NCBI GenBank assembly: GCA_030528485.1 | Contig: JAUMYU010000026.1 | Location: 1 to 32,232 of the forward strand | DNA from: Comamonadaceae bacterium | GTDB lineage: Bacteria; Pseudomonadota; Gammaproteobacteria; Burkholderiales; Burkholderiaceae_C | Reading direction: 5' to 3' | Length of the DNA: 32,232 nt | Shown here: piece by piece, positions 7,929 through 16,502 of the stretch | Layout of the letters: each line of letters opens with the position of its first letter | How positions within the stretch are numbered: position 1 is the first letter of the stretch | Notes under the pieces: model-generated | Seen by the model: the letters and a program-made list of their open reading frames with translations, nothing else | Databases searched by the model: none | What the model was told of the DNA's origin: nothing | Position numbers and translations under genes: made by a program

Positions 7929-8420
7929 TCAATGCTTGTGCTCCTTGTGTTCCATGTGATGGCCATGCATACCCGCTTTCATGTCCTTGACCACCACCTC
8001 AATGGGCACCTCGCCCGCTTGCTGGAACTGCACCGTCATCTTGAACTTGTCGCCCTCTTTCAGCGGCTCTTTCAAGTTCATCAGCATCACATGCAGCTTG
8101 TTGCCCTCGCCCAGCGTGATGCTGTGGCCCGCAGGCACTTCGATGCCCTCGATCTGGAACATGTGCATCACATCGCCCTCCATCTTCATGTCATGGATTT
8201 CCGTGTGGCCCGCCACATCGGTTTTCGCGCCCACAACGCGGTCTGCCGCCTTGCCGCTGTTTTTCACGCTGAACCAAACCGCGCCGTTTTTCACCCCAGC
8301 CACCGTGGCGCGCGCGTAGGGGCCGGAGACCTCGACATCCCCCTGCTTGAAATCTTGCGCATGCACAGGCAGCAAAGCCGCGCCAGCGCACAGCGCAAGG
8401 ATGTTGAGCAGTTTCTTCAT
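7929..8420 (-). CDS. Periplasmic copper chaperone, PCu(A)C family
   Basis: 163 aa exported protein. The signal peptide MKKLLNILALCAGAALLPVHA is removed near residue 21, leaving a cupredoxin-like PCu(A)C domain. The family Cu(I) motif is visible: H76 in EIHDMKM, M87 in VMHMF, then HxM at H110/M112 in KLHVMLMNL, after AGHSITLGEGN. The end of the protein is His/Met-rich (MHGHHMEHKEHKH) and may add metal sites. Family members deliver copper to cytochrome c oxidase or to periplasmic copper enzymes. The start at 8420 has AAAGGA upstream. It is alone in its transcription unit; a multicopper oxidase is encoded about 2.4 kb away on the same strand. Confidence 0.9.
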   Translation of the reverse strand: MKKLLNILALCAGAALLPVHAQDFKQGDVEVSGPYARATVAGVKNGAVWFSVKNSGKAADRVVGAKTDVAGHTEIHDMKMEGDVMHMFQIEGIEVPAGHSITLGEGNKLHVMLMNLKEPLKEGDKFKMTVQFQQAGEVPIEVVVKDMKAGMHGHHMEHKEHKH

Positions 8421-8767
8421 GGCAAATCCTTTCAAAAAAACATTGCACGATTGCAATTGCACAAAGGCGCGCAGTGTAAGTCGTTCCAGATCGCACAATC
8501 GCAGGTAACGGGCGGGCCAGGGCCCACTGTCAGGGCATGCCATCGAAGCCGCCGCACATGGCGCTCGCCCCAGACCAGAATGGCCGGAATGGGGCGCACT
8601 TTGCAGCGCAGCAGGCCACCATCCCGGATACGCGCGCGGCTCGAGGATTTGAATAACACGCCCTGACAGGCTGCGCCGCTTTTTCAGTTAGGATGCCGCG
8701 CCGCTGCGCCCTGCGGGGCGCGTTTTTTCGCCCAGGCGAAACCTCTCCGACGACTTCGCGCCCTTTC
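8421..8767. other. Divergent intergenic region, copper chaperone to coaBC
   Basis: 347 bp without a supported gene. Next to the chaperone start are repeated ATTGCAC and ATTGCAATTGCAC words (8442-8462), a possible operator. At the coaBC end lies an intrinsic terminator-like hairpin (8706-8728). Confidence 0.5.
8706..8728 (+). terminator. Intrinsic terminator-like hairpin in the coaBC leader
   Basis: GCGCCC (8706-8711) / GGGCGC (8716-8721) with a TGCG loop, then G and six T (8723-8728). It points toward coaBC and starts about 60 bp before the preferred coaBC ATG. The upstream gene is divergent, so only a short leader RNA could be ended here. It may be an attenuator. Confidence 0.6.
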
Positions 8768-10072
8768 ATGCCCTACCCCAAGCCCCACACGGGCCAGGCG
8801 CCCGATACGCCCTCTCCCACATCTTCCACATCCCCCGCGCAATCCGCCGCCCAGCCGCTGGAGCTGGCTGGCAGGCACATCGTGCTGGGCCTGACTGGCG
8901 GCATCGCCTGCTACAAATCGGCCGAGCTGTGCCGCCTGCTCACCAAAGCGGGCGCGCGCGTGCAGGTGGTGATGACCGAAGCCGCCTGCCAGTTCATCAC
9001 CCCGGTGACCATGCAAGCCCTCTCGGGGCGGCCGGTGTTCCTCTCGCAATGGGACGGCCGCACTAGCGACAACATGGCCCATATCCAGCTCAGCCGCGAG
9101 GCCGACGCCATCGTGCTGGCCCCATGCAGCGCCGATTTCATCGCCCGCCTGGCGCAAGGGCGCGCCGATGAACTGCTCAGCCTGCTGTGCCTGGCGCGCC
9201 CGCTGGAGCGCGTGCCGCTGCTCATCGCCCCCGCCATGAACCGCGAGATGTGGCAGCACCCCAGCACTGTGCGCAACCTGCGCCAGGTGGTGCAAGACGG
9301 CGCTTTCTCCCTGGGCGTCGGCTGCGGCGAGCAAGCCTGCGGCGAAACAGGCGATGGCCGCATGCTGGAGCCGCCCGAGATCCTGCACGAGCTCATCGCC
9401 CACTTCACCCCCAAAACCCTGGCTGGCAAACGCCTGCTCATCACCGCAGGCCCCACCTTCGAAGCCATCGACCCCGTGCGCGGCATCACCAACCGCTCCA
9501 GCGGCAAGATGGGCTTTGCCATCGCCCAGGCCGCGCAAGCGGCGGGCGCGGCCGTCACCCTCATCAGCGGCCCTGTCGCCCTGCCCACGCCACGCGGTGT
9601 GGCGCGCATCGATGTGCAATCGGCCCAGCAAATGCTGCAAGCGACCTTGGCCGAGGCCGAGCGCAGCGATGTCTTCATTGCCACCGCCGCCGTCGCCGAT
9701 TGGCGCCCTGCCGAAGTGGCGCACAGCAAAATCAAGAAAACCGCAGGCCAGGCCACGCCCATGCTGGAGTTTGTGGAAAACCCCGACATCCTCGCCACCA
9801 TCGCCGCCAGCGAGCGCGCCCGCAGCGGCTTGCTGTACTGCGTCGGCTTTGCCGCCGAGAGCGACAACCTCATCAAGCACGCCAGCGCCAAACGCCTGCG
9901 CAAAGGCATTCCGCTGCTGGTGGGCAACATCGGCCCCGCCACTTTCGGGCAGGACGACAACCAGCTCACCCTCTTTGACGTGCACGGCCACACCGAACTG
10001 CCCCGCGCCAGCAAAACAACGCTGGCGCGCCATCTGGTAGCGGAAATCGCCGCACGCCTGTCCAAAGACTGA
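8768..10072 (+). CDS. coaBC: Bifunctional phosphopantothenoylcysteine decarboxylase / phosphopantothenate-cysteine ligase
   Basis: Catalyses two consecutive steps of coenzyme A synthesis: ligation of cysteine to 4'-phosphopantothenate (CTP-dependent, CoaB) and decarboxylation (FMN-dependent, CoaC). The N-terminal flavoprotein domain shows IVLGLTGGIACYKSAELCRLL, the substrate motif APAMNREMW and a cysteine-bearing loop GEQACGETGDGRM; the usual PASANT motif reads PCSADF here. The CoaB domain begins at about LLITAGPTFEAIDPVRGITNRSSGKMG and includes AAVADWRP and IKKTAGQ. 434 aa from 8768, with a Pro/Ser/Thr-rich ~30-residue N-terminal extension. An in-frame ATG at 8693 is possible but would place the terminator-like hairpin inside the coding region. 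No clear ribosome site helps the choice. The DUF192 gene follows by 30 bp. Confidence 0.93.
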   Translation: MPYPKPHTGQAPDTPSPTSSTSPAQSAAQPLELAGRHIVLGLTGGIACYKSAELCRLLTKAGARVQVVMTEAACQFITPVTMQALSGRPVFLSQWDGRTSDNMAHIQLSREADAIVLAPCSADFIARLAQGRADELLSLLCLARPLERVPLLIAPAMNREMWQHPSTVRNLRQVVQDGAFSLGVGCGEQACGETGDGRMLEPPEILHELIAHFTPKTLAGKRLLITAGPTFEAIDPVRGITNRSSGKMGFAIAQAAQAAGAAVTLISGPVALPTPRGVARIDVQSAQQMLQATLAEAERSDVFIATAAVADWRPAEVAHSKIKKTAGQATPMLEFVENPDILATIAASERARSGLLYCVGFAAESDNLIKHASAKRLRKGIPLLVGNIGPATFGQDDNQLTLFDVHGHTELPRASKTTLARHLVAEIAARLSKD

Positions 10073-10102
10073 CCCAACCCTCCCCCTACCCCGCCAAACC
10101 CC

Positions 10103-10657
10103 ATGCTTCGCACCGCCACCGCCGCCCTCGCCAGCTTGATGCTGGGCATCACCGCCCTCGCCCAAACGTCACAAACGCCGCCGGCACAAAGCGCGCCTGC
10201 TGCGCCCGCCCCCGCATCCAATACAGCTCCCAGTGCAGCCCCAAGTACAGTCCCCGGCACGGCACCCAATCACAACCTGGCACAACTGGATTTGCCACGC
10301 GCCACCCTCTCCATCCTCATGCACCGCATTGATGCGCAAATTGCCAGCACTCCCGCGCAGCGCCAGGTGGGCCTGATGTTCCGCGCCAGCATGCCCGCGC
10401 AGGAAGGCATGCTGTTCGTCTTCGAGCGCCCCGCCGTGCAGTGCTTCTGGATGAAAAACACCTGGCTGCCGCTGACCGCCGCCTTCATCGACGAGCAAGG
10501 CGTCATCGTCAACCTGGCCGATATGCAGCCCATGACGACCGACTCGCACTGCTCCGAAAAACCCGTGCGCTACGTGCTGGAGATGAACCAGGGCTGGTTC
10601 GCCCAGCGCAACCTGGGGCCTGGCAGCAAGCTCAAGGGCGGGCCGTTCAAACGCTAA
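10103..10657 (+). CDS. Exported DUF192 family protein
   Basis: 184 aa. A signal peptide (residues ~1-21, ending ITALAQ) is followed by a ~35-residue Pro/Ala/Ser/Thr-rich linker and a DUF192 domain. The hallmark segments are QRQVGLMFRASMPAQEGMLFVF, then CFWMKNTWLPLTAAFIDEQGVIV, then MQPMTTDSHCS and VRYVLEMNQGWF. The biochemical role of DUF192 is not established; the fold is a small beta barrel and the proteins are often exported. It lies 30 bp behind coaBC on the same strand and is probably co-transcribed, but nothing suggests a role in CoA synthesis. No ribosome site is clear. Confidence 0.85.
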   Translation: MLRTATAALASLMLGITALAQTSQTPPAQSAPAAPAPASNTAPSAAPSTVPGTAPNHNLAQLDLPRATLSILMHRIDAQIASTPAQRQVGLMFRASMPAQEGMLFVFERPAVQCFWMKNTWLPLTAAFIDEQGVIVNLADMQPMTTDSHCSEKPVRYVLEMNQGWFAQRNLGPGSKLKGGPFKR

Positions 10658-10704
10658 CCATCAGGCGCTAGCGTTCAAGCCCTGGAGCGTTCTGGAAACA
10701 CCCA

Positions 10705-10783
10705 AAAAATCCAAATCAAAGGAAATAAAATCAAGCCATTTCGGCATGATATGAATTGATACAAATTTCCTTTGATCGATAAC
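10705..10783 (+). repeat. AT-rich intergenic repeat, copy E
   Basis: Forward copy. Left arm ATCCAAATCAAAGGAAATAA, core CATTTCGGCATGAT, right arm AAATTTCCTTTGATCGATAA. It sits between two convergent genes, 47 bp after the DUF192 stop and 3 bp from the oxidase stop. No GC-rich terminator is present here. Confidence 0.85.
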
Positions 10784-10786
10784 CAT

Positions 10787-12328
10787 TCAACACAGCGGAT
10801 CGTAGCCGAACAGCCGCTCGGCCTCGATGCGGCGCTGGGCCATTTCCATGTTTCGGGAGACGAGGAAGTTCATCATCATGCCGCCGTCCTCGTGCTCCAG
10901 GTTGTGGCAATGCAGCAGGTAGTTGCCTTCGTAGGCGTCAAAACGCACCAGCACGTCCACTGCCTCGCCGGGGCGGGCCAGCACGGTGTCTTTCCAGCCT
11001 TTTTCCCAGGCCTGGATGCGGCGCGGCTGGCCGTCGGCGGCGGTGCCGCCCACGACCTGGAAGTGCGCGCCGTGCATGTGCACAGGGTGCGGCGTTTCGC
11101 CAATGGCGACGAAGCGCCAACGCTCGACCTTGCCAAAGGGCACGGCAAAGTCGGTGCGGTAAATATCGTGCGTCAGGCCGTTGATGAGGGTGTTGTCCTG
11201 GAAGATGAAGGCGCGGTCTGGCTCGGCGTCTTCGGGCTTGACGCCGGGGGCGGTGCTGGGGTGGGCCAACGGCTCGATGCGCGAGAGGCGCGCGGGCGGC
11301 TCCCAGTTCGCAGCGGCTGATGCGGCCTGGGTGACTTCAATATCCAGCAGCTTCCAGCCCGCCGCCTCGCAATGCAGGCCGATGTGCTGGCCAGGGGCGA
11401 TGCGGCGCAAATCCAGCAGCACATCGACGCGCTCGGCCGGGGCCATTTCGATGCGCTCGACGGTCGCGGGCGCTTCAAGCAGGCCGCCGTCGTTGCCGAT
11501 CAGCACCAGCGGCAGCGCCTCTTGCCCGTTGCCACCGCTTTGGCGGCAACGCAGCATGAACACCCGCGCATTGGCCCCGTTGAGGATGCGCAAGCGCACC
11601 CATTGGTTGGGCAGGCGCGTGCGCGGCCAGGGCACGCCGTTGACCAGCGGAAAGTCGCCCAGGCTGCCCGACGGGGTGTTGGGGTACACCCATTTCTTCT
11701 TGCCGTTGAGCTGGGCATCGCGCAGCACCAGCAGCAGCTCCTGCTCGCCCGCGGGCAGGCCCAGCGCGTCCTCCTCCTCATCGCCCACGACGATCAGGCC
11801 CGCCATGCCTTGCCAGGCTTGCGAGGCGGTTTTTTCGTGCGGATGGGGGTGGTACCAGTACAGCCCGGCGCGCTGGCGGATATCGAAGGCGATATCGGCA
11901 TCCTCACCCGGGCGCAGGGGGTAGCGCGGCTGGCCGTCCATCTCGGTGGGCGCGGGCAGGCCATGCCAGTGCACCACCGTGTCCTCCTTCAAGCGGTTGC
12001 GCACCTGCTGGCGAAAGGCCTGGCCGGTGCGCAGGCGAATGGTGGGGCCGGGCAACGCGCCGTTGTAGGCGCTCATGTCGTGCTGGCCCAGGCCGGGCAG
12101 CTTGACCTTCAGGGGCGCGGCGGTCAGGGGGGTGCCCGGTTGCAGGTCTTTGGGCTGGATCAGCCAGGGCCGCTGGGCCGGCTCCCGCGCCGTGCGCGCC
12201 AGCAGCGGGCGGCTGAACAACAGGCCCGGCGCAGCCACTGCGGCGCAAGCGCCCAGCATGACGCCCATGCTGGCGCGGCGGGAGATTGGAAAAACAGGCG
12301 TGGATGGCGGCAAGGGATGGGATGGCAT
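10787..12328 (-). CDS. Tat-exported multicopper oxidase (CueO/CotA-like)
   Basis: 513 aa. The N-terminus carries a twin-arginine signal, ISRRASMGVMLGACAAVAAPG (Arg17-Arg18). All four copper-ligand blocks are present: HWHG (120-123), HPHPH (160-164), HPVHMHG (414-420) and HCHNLEHEDGGMM (473-485), with the type-1 copper ligands C474, H479 and probably M484. Such enzymes oxidise Cu(I), phenols or other donors with reduction of O2 to water, usually in the periplasm. There is no long Met-rich loop of the E. coli CueO kind, so the substrate is open. The start at 12328 lacks a strong ribosome site. A PCu(A)C chaperone nearby suggests copper homeostasis. Monocistronic, with repeat copies at both ends. 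Confidence 0.88.
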   Translation of the reverse strand: MPSHPLPPSTPVFPISRRASMGVMLGACAAVAAPGLLFSRPLLARTAREPAQRPWLIQPKDLQPGTPLTAAPLKVKLPGLGQHDMSAYNGALPGPTIRLRTGQAFRQQVRNRLKEDTVVHWHGLPAPTEMDGQPRYPLRPGEDADIAFDIRQRAGLYWYHPHPHEKTASQAWQGMAGLIVVGDEEEDALGLPAGEQELLLVLRDAQLNGKKKWVYPNTPSGSLGDFPLVNGVPWPRTRLPNQWVRLRILNGANARVFMLRCRQSGGNGQEALPLVLIGNDGGLLEAPATVERIEMAPAERVDVLLDLRRIAPGQHIGLHCEAAGWKLLDIEVTQAASAAANWEPPARLSRIEPLAHPSTAPGVKPEDAEPDRAFIFQDNTLINGLTHDIYRTDFAVPFGKVERWRFVAIGETPHPVHMHGAHFQVVGGTAADGQPRRIQAWEKGWKDTVLARPGEAVDVLVRFDAYEGNYLLHCHNLEHEDGGMMMNFLVSRNMEMAQRRIEAERLFGYDPLC

Positions 12329-12440
12329 GAGCTACAAGGGAAATGGCGCTGCGGCCTGCCGGGCTGCGGCCCCACCCCGCCCGCCCGGCCCTTCGGATGG
12401 CCCGAATGCCAGGGCTGGCGCGGCGTGGGCTTGCCGCTTT

Positions 12441-12521
12441 AATTTCATTTCATAAGAAATTCAATTTCACACCCAACATGCCTAAATAAGGGTATTTTTT
12501 ATCCTTTTGATTTGTAAAAAA
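12441..12521 (-). repeat. AT-rich intergenic repeat, copy F
   Basis: Reverse copy. Core AACATGCCTAAATAAGG, conserved arm ATCCTTTTGATTTGTAAA, far arm AATTTCATTTCATAAGAAAT. Its end abuts the fabI stop codon (12522-12524). Confidence 0.85.
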
Positions 12522-13313
12522 TCACCCTTCAGAGGGCGAAGGCATGCCAATGGTGTGGCTGAAGCCGCCATCGACGTAGAGAATTTCGCTGGTGATGCCC
12601 GCGGCCAGGTCGGAGAGCAAAAAGGCCGCAGCATTGCCCACATCCTCGATCGTGACGTTGCGGCGCAGCGGCGAGGTGGCGGCGAAGTTGGCCAGCAGCT
12701 TGCCGAAATCCTTGATGCCGCTGGCGGCCAAGGTCTTGATCGGCCCGGCGCTGATGCCGTTGGCGCGGATGCCTTGCGGGCCGACGGCTTCGGCCAGGTA
12801 GCGCACGCTCGCTTCCAGGCTGGCCTTGGCCAGGCCCATGGTGTTGTAGTTGGGCACGGCGCGCTCAGCGCCCAGGTACGAGAGCGTCAGCAGCGAAGCG
12901 CCCGGGTTCAGGTGCGGCAGCGCGGCCTTGGCCATGGCCGGGAAGCTGTAGGCGCTGATGTCGTGCGCGACGCGGAAGTTCTCGCGCGTCAGGCCGTCGA
13001 GAAAATTGCCCGCAATGGCCTCGCGCGGCGCAAAGCCGATGCTGTGCACAAAACCGTCGAACTTGCCCCAGTGCGCGGCCAAGTCGGCAAACAGCCGCTC
13101 GATTTGCGCGTCATCGCTCACATCGCAATCGAACACGAGTTGGGAATCGAACTCGGCGGCAAACTCGCTGATGCGATCCTTGAAACGCTCGCCCACATAG
13201 CTGAAAGCCAGCTCGGCACCCTGATCGCGGCAGGCCCTGGCAATGCCGTAGGCGATGGAACGGTTGGACAACACGCCAGTAATCAGCAATTTCTTGCCGC
13301 TGAGAAAACCCAT
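12522..13313 (-). CDS. fabI: Enoyl-[acyl-carrier-protein] reductase (NADH)
   Basis: Last reductive step of each round of type II fatty acid elongation, in the cytosol, and the target of triclosan-type inhibitors. 263 aa divergent SDR. N-terminal [19 protein letters not shown] is the FabI nucleotide-binding segment. The catalytic pair is Y156 and K163 (spacing Tyr-x6-Lys, specific to FabI), with Y146 before it in [34 protein letters not shown] and LYVDGGF follow. AAGGAG 8 nt upstream of 13313 fixes the start. The gene is divergent from the YejA-like gene (104 bp apart) and is followed directly by repeat copy F. Confidence 0.96.
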   Translation of the reverse strand: MGFLSGKKLLITGVLSNRSIAYGIARACRDQGAELAFSYVGERFKDRISEFAAEFDSQLVFDCDVSDDAQIERLFADLAAHWGKFDGFVHSIGFAPREAIAGNFLDGLTRENFRVAHDISAYSFPAMAKAALPHLNPGASLLTLSYLGAERAVPNYNTMGLAKASLEASVRYLAEAVGPQGIRANGISAGPIKTLAASGIKDFGKLLANFAATSPLRRNVTIEDVGNAAAFLLSDLAAGITSEILYVDGGFSHTIGMPSPSEG

Positions 13314-13417
13314 GGAAACACTCCTTGTCGTTGCAATGCGGGGATGGGCCTGCTTGCCCCTTTTTCTGCTGCGCCACGGCGCGCGGGGCGGCCCTGCTTG
13401 TGGGGCAGAATTCTCGC

Positions 13418-15376
13418 ATGGACGTTCAATTGATTTTCTGGCCCGGCGGGCCGTTGCGGGCGGCGGGCTTGCCCGCTGTTTTCAAACGCGCTTCTCCCCG
13501 TCAGGGGCGCGCCCCGGCCGCGCGCCGCCGCGCATGGCAGGCGCTGGCGCGGGGCCTTGCCATCGCTTGGGTTTGCGCCCTGGGCGCGGGCATTGCCCAG
13601 GCCGAGCCTTCCCACGCCTACGCGCTGTGGGGCCAGCCCAAATACCCGGCGGGCTTTGCCCATTTCGACTACGCCAACCCGGCCGCGCCCAAAGGGGGCG
13701 AGCTGCGCCTGGTGAGCAACCTGCGCACTTCCACCTTCGACAAATACAACCCCTTCACCCTGCGCGGCTCGGCCCCGGCCTATTTGCAGGCCATGCTGTT
13801 CGAGAGCCTGCTCACGGGCGCGCTGGATGAAACCTCCACCGGCTACGGCCTGCTGGCCGAGAGCGTGGAGGTGGCGCCCGATCGCCTCTCGGCCACCTTT
13901 CGCATCCGCGCCCAGGCGCGCTTTCACAACGGCAAGCCGGTGCTGGCCGAGGATGTGCGCCACAGCTTCGAGACGCTCATCAGCGCCCAGGCCGCGCCCG
14001 GCTACGCCACGCTGCTGGAGAAAGTCGCCCGCGCCGAGGCGCTGGATGCGCGCACCGTGCGCTTTCACTTCAAAAGCCCCGACCGCGAGCTGCCGCTGGT
14101 CGTGGGCGGCCTGCCCATCTTCAGCCGCGACTGGGGGCTGGGCGCGGACGGGCAGCGCAAGCCCTTTGACCAAATCATCACCGACACGCCCATTGGCAGC
14201 GGCCCCTACCGCATCGGCCCGGTCGTCTTCGGGCGCGACATCACCTACGTGCGCGACCCCGATTACTGGGGGCGCGAGCTGGCCGTCAACGCTGGCGCGC
14301 ACAACTTCGAGCGCATCACCATCCGCATTTACAAAGACGCCACTGCGCGGCTCGAAGCCCTCAAGGCCGGCGAGTTCGACCTGATGCAGTTTCACAGCGC
14401 GGGCGACTGGGCGCGGCGCGTCAAGGGGCGGCGTTTTGACAGCGGCGAGCTGGTCAAGGCCGAGTTCGAGCACCGCAACCCCACGGGCTTTCAAAGCTAT
14501 TTCCTCAACCTGCGCCGCCCTCATCTGCAAGATGTGCGCGTGCGCCGCGCCCTGGCCCTGGCGATGGATTACGAATGGATGAACCGCCGCCTGTTCTACG
14601 GCAGCTACCGCCGCGTCCGTGGCCTGTTTGGCAACACCCAATGCGCCGCCGAGGGCCTGCCCAGCGCCGCCGAGCTGGCCTTGCTCGAACCCTGGCGCGG
14701 CCAGATTCCGCCCCAAGCCTTCGGCCCCATGCCCGAGCCGCCGCGCACCGACCACAGCGAGCACGGCCTGCGCGAGAACCTGCGCCAGGCGCGCGAGTTG
14801 CTGGCCCAGGCGGGCTGGACGCTGCAAGGCGGCACGCTGCGCAACGCCCAGGGCCAGCCGCTGGTGCTGGAGGTGATGGACAGCAACGAAGCGGGCATCC
14901 GCACCGTCGCGCCCTGGCAGCGCAACCTGCAGAAAATCGGCATCGAGCTGCGCTTTCGCGTCGTCGATTTCGCGCTGATGCTCCAGCGCATGGACGCTTT
15001 CGACTACGACATCACCTCGCTGAACATCCAGGGCACGCACAACCCCGGCCAGGAATACGCCCAGCTCTTTGGCAGCTTTGCGGCCGATCAAAACGGCTCG
15101 GCCAACTACAGCGGCCTGAAAAGCCCGGCGGCAGACGCCCTCATCGCCCGCATGGTGCAGGCAGACACCCAAGCCGACTACCAGGCCGCCTGCCGCGCGC
15201 TGGAGCGCGTCGTCACCGCCGAAAGCATCATGGTGCCCGCCTGGTACGCCAGCAACTTCCGCGTTGTTTACAACGCCCGGCGCCTGGCCTTTCAAGCGCC
15301 CATGCCGCCTTATGTGCAGGTGATGGAAAACTGGGCCATGACGCACTGGTGGGCCAGAGCGCCACAAGACCGTTGA
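13418..15376 (+). CDS. Extracellular solute-binding protein, YejA-like (family 5)
   Basis: 652 aa periplasmic binding protein of the oligopeptide/microcin C type. After an unusually long basic N-region the signal peptide core ends at GAGIAQA (about residue 62). The mature part has [28 protein letters not shown] and [13 protein letters not shown], characteristic of YejA and relatives, then [43 protein letters not shown] and a C-terminal [14 protein letters not shown]. It would capture peptides or peptide-like compounds for an ABC importer. No yejB, yejE, yejF or other transporter genes lie next to it here. The ATG at 13418 is the only plausible start before the signal core. It is followed by repeat copy G. 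Confidence 0.85.
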   Translation: MDVQLIFWPGGPLRAAGLPAVFKRASPRQGRAPAARRRAWQALARGLAIAWVCALGAGIAQAEPSHAYALWGQPKYPAGFAHFDYANPAAPKGGELRLVSNLRTSTFDKYNPFTLRGSAPAYLQAMLFESLLTGALDETSTGYGLLAESVEVAPDRLSATFRIRAQARFHNGKPVLAEDVRHSFETLISAQAAPGYATLLEKVARAEALDARTVRFHFKSPDRELPLVVGGLPIFSRDWGLGADGQRKPFDQIITDTPIGSGPYRIGPVVFGRDITYVRDPDYWGRELAVNAGAHNFERITIRIYKDATARLEALKAGEFDLMQFHSAGDWARRVKGRRFDSGELVKAEFEHRNPTGFQSYFLNLRRPHLQDVRVRRALALAMDYEWMNRRLFYGSYRRVRGLFGNTQCAAEGLPSAAELALLEPWRGQIPPQAFGPMPEPPRTDHSEHGLRENLRQARELLAQAGWTLQGGTLRNAQGQPLVLEVMDSNEAGIRTVAPWQRNLQKIGIELRFRVVDFALMLQRMDAFDYDITSLNIQGTHNPGQEYAQLFGSFAADQNGSANYSGLKSPAADALIARMVQADTQADYQAACRALERVVTAESIMVPAWYASNFRVVYNARRLAFQAPMPPYVQVMENWAMTHWWARAPQDR

Positions 15377-15423
15377 ACACCGAATAGCCAAAGCCAAAGC
15401 CTGGCGGGGCCAGGAATCCACTC

Positions 15424-15504
15424 AAAAATTACACATCAAAGGAAATAAAATAACCTTATTTAGGCAACATATGAAATAAATAAATTTTCCTTTTGATTAA
15501 TAAA
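15424..15504 (+). repeat. AT-rich intergenic repeat, copy G
   Basis: Forward copy with well-preserved arms: ATTACACATCAAAGGAAATA and AATTTTCCTTTTGATTAAT. Core CCTTATTTAGGCAACAT. By direct count about 19% G+C. It lies 47 bp after the YejA-like gene and just upstream of the methyltransferase ribosome site. Confidence 0.88.
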
Positions 15505-15520
15505 TCACCGGAGACACCCC

Positions 15521-16450
15521 ATGCCCGCACCGCCGCCCACCTTTGCCCAATGGCTGCGCGACAGCGCCGCAGGCCGCTACGTCAGCGCCTGGCAGCAAGG
15601 CCATTACGACCAGGCCGTGCAAGACATCTTCGGCTACCACGCCCTGCACATCGGCACCCCCGCCATCGCCGCCCTGCGCAACAGCCGCATCCGGCACGCC
15701 TGGTACCTGCAAGAGGGCTGGCAACAAGGCTGGCAAGCGGACTCGCAGCAAGACCTGCCACCAGACGAGCAGAAAGACACGCAGCAAGACACGCAAGAAA
15801 GCGGGCAAGGCACCGGGCCAGCCCCCGCCAGCCAATTCCCCCAACGCCCCCCCCACAAAGCCCCCGCCGAGGCCCAGCCCTTTTCCGCCGAGCAATTAGA
15901 CCTCATCGCCAATCCCCACGGTGTGGTAATCAGCCACCAGCCCCATGCCGCCCTGCGCGAGGCCACGCGCGTGCTGCGCCCCGAAGGGCGGCTCATCGTC
16001 AGCGGCTTCAACCCTGCCCGCCCCTTTGGCCTGCGCCCCCGGCTGGCTGGTGCGCAACCGGGTGCGCAGCTAGGCGCGCCCATTGGCTACCTGCGCTTGC
16101 GCGACTGGCTGCACCTGATGGGCTATGAAGTGCAGGCCAGCCACTTCGGCTGCCACCTGCCCCGGCTGCAAAACGCCAAGTGGTACGAGCGCCTGGGCTG
16201 GATCGATCGCCTCAGCCACGATCGCCTGCCGCTGCTGGGCGGCGCGTATTTCCTCGTGGCGGTGAAAAAAGTCCACGGCTGCCGCCTGCTCGAAACCCAC
16301 TGGCGGCGCTGGCGCGTGCCGCAAAGCCTGCCCGCCATCACCACCCCATCGGCCTCGTCCAGCCGGCGCGCCGCTGAGGGCGGGTGCGTCGAGAGATCTC
16401 CCCATCACCCGCCACACGGGGAATTACAAATCATTGGAAAATCAGATTAA
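15521..16450 (+). CDS. Atypical class I methyltransferase-like protein
   Basis: 309 aa. It resembles betaproteobacterial SAM-methyltransferase-like proteins that start with a FAQWLRDSAAGRYV / HYDQAVQDIFGYHALHIG region and continue with a post-motif-I half: FSAEQLDLIANPHGVVISHQ, then ALREATRVLRPEGRLIVSGFNPARPFGL, then YLRLRDWLHLMGYEV and YFLVAVKKVHGCRLL. The canonical glycine-rich motif I (DxGxGxG) is not visible. A Gln/Asp-rich insert (about residues 70-100) sits where the nucleotide-binding part would end. The last ten residues and the TAA stop are encoded by the first bases of repeat copy H, so the natural C-terminus was probably altered. GGAG upstream of 15521 supports the start. The substrate is unknown. 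Confidence 0.7.
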   Translation: MPAPPPTFAQWLRDSAAGRYVSAWQQGHYDQAVQDIFGYHALHIGTPAIAALRNSRIRHAWYLQEGWQQGWQADSQQDLPPDEQKDTQQDTQESGQGTGPAPASQFPQRPPHKAPAEAQPFSAEQLDLIANPHGVVISHQPHAALREATRVLRPEGRLIVSGFNPARPFGLRPRLAGAQPGAQLGAPIGYLRLRDWLHLMGYEVQASHFGCHLPRLQNAKWYERLGWIDRLSHDRLPLLGGAYFLVAVKKVHGCRLLETHWRRWRVPQSLPAITTPSASSSRRAAEGGCVERSPHHPPHGELQIIGKSD

Positions 16451-16500
16451 TACCTACCATGCCTAAACAAGGCAATTTTATTTCCTATTGATTTGTAAAT
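16422..16500 (-). repeat. AT-rich intergenic repeat, copy H
   Basis: Reverse copy with strong arms GAATTACAAATCATTGGAAA and TTTCCTATTGATTTGTAAAT. Core ACCATGCCTAAACAAGG. It overlaps the end of the methyltransferase gene (to 16450) and stops 2 bp from the ruvC stop. Confidence 0.9.
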
Positions 16501-16502
16501 AA

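Noticed and set aside
8684-10165. 493-codon minus-strand frame opposite coaBC
   Set aside because: Composition is that of an antisense shadow (Gly, Ala, His, Gln), while coaBC has all expected motifs.
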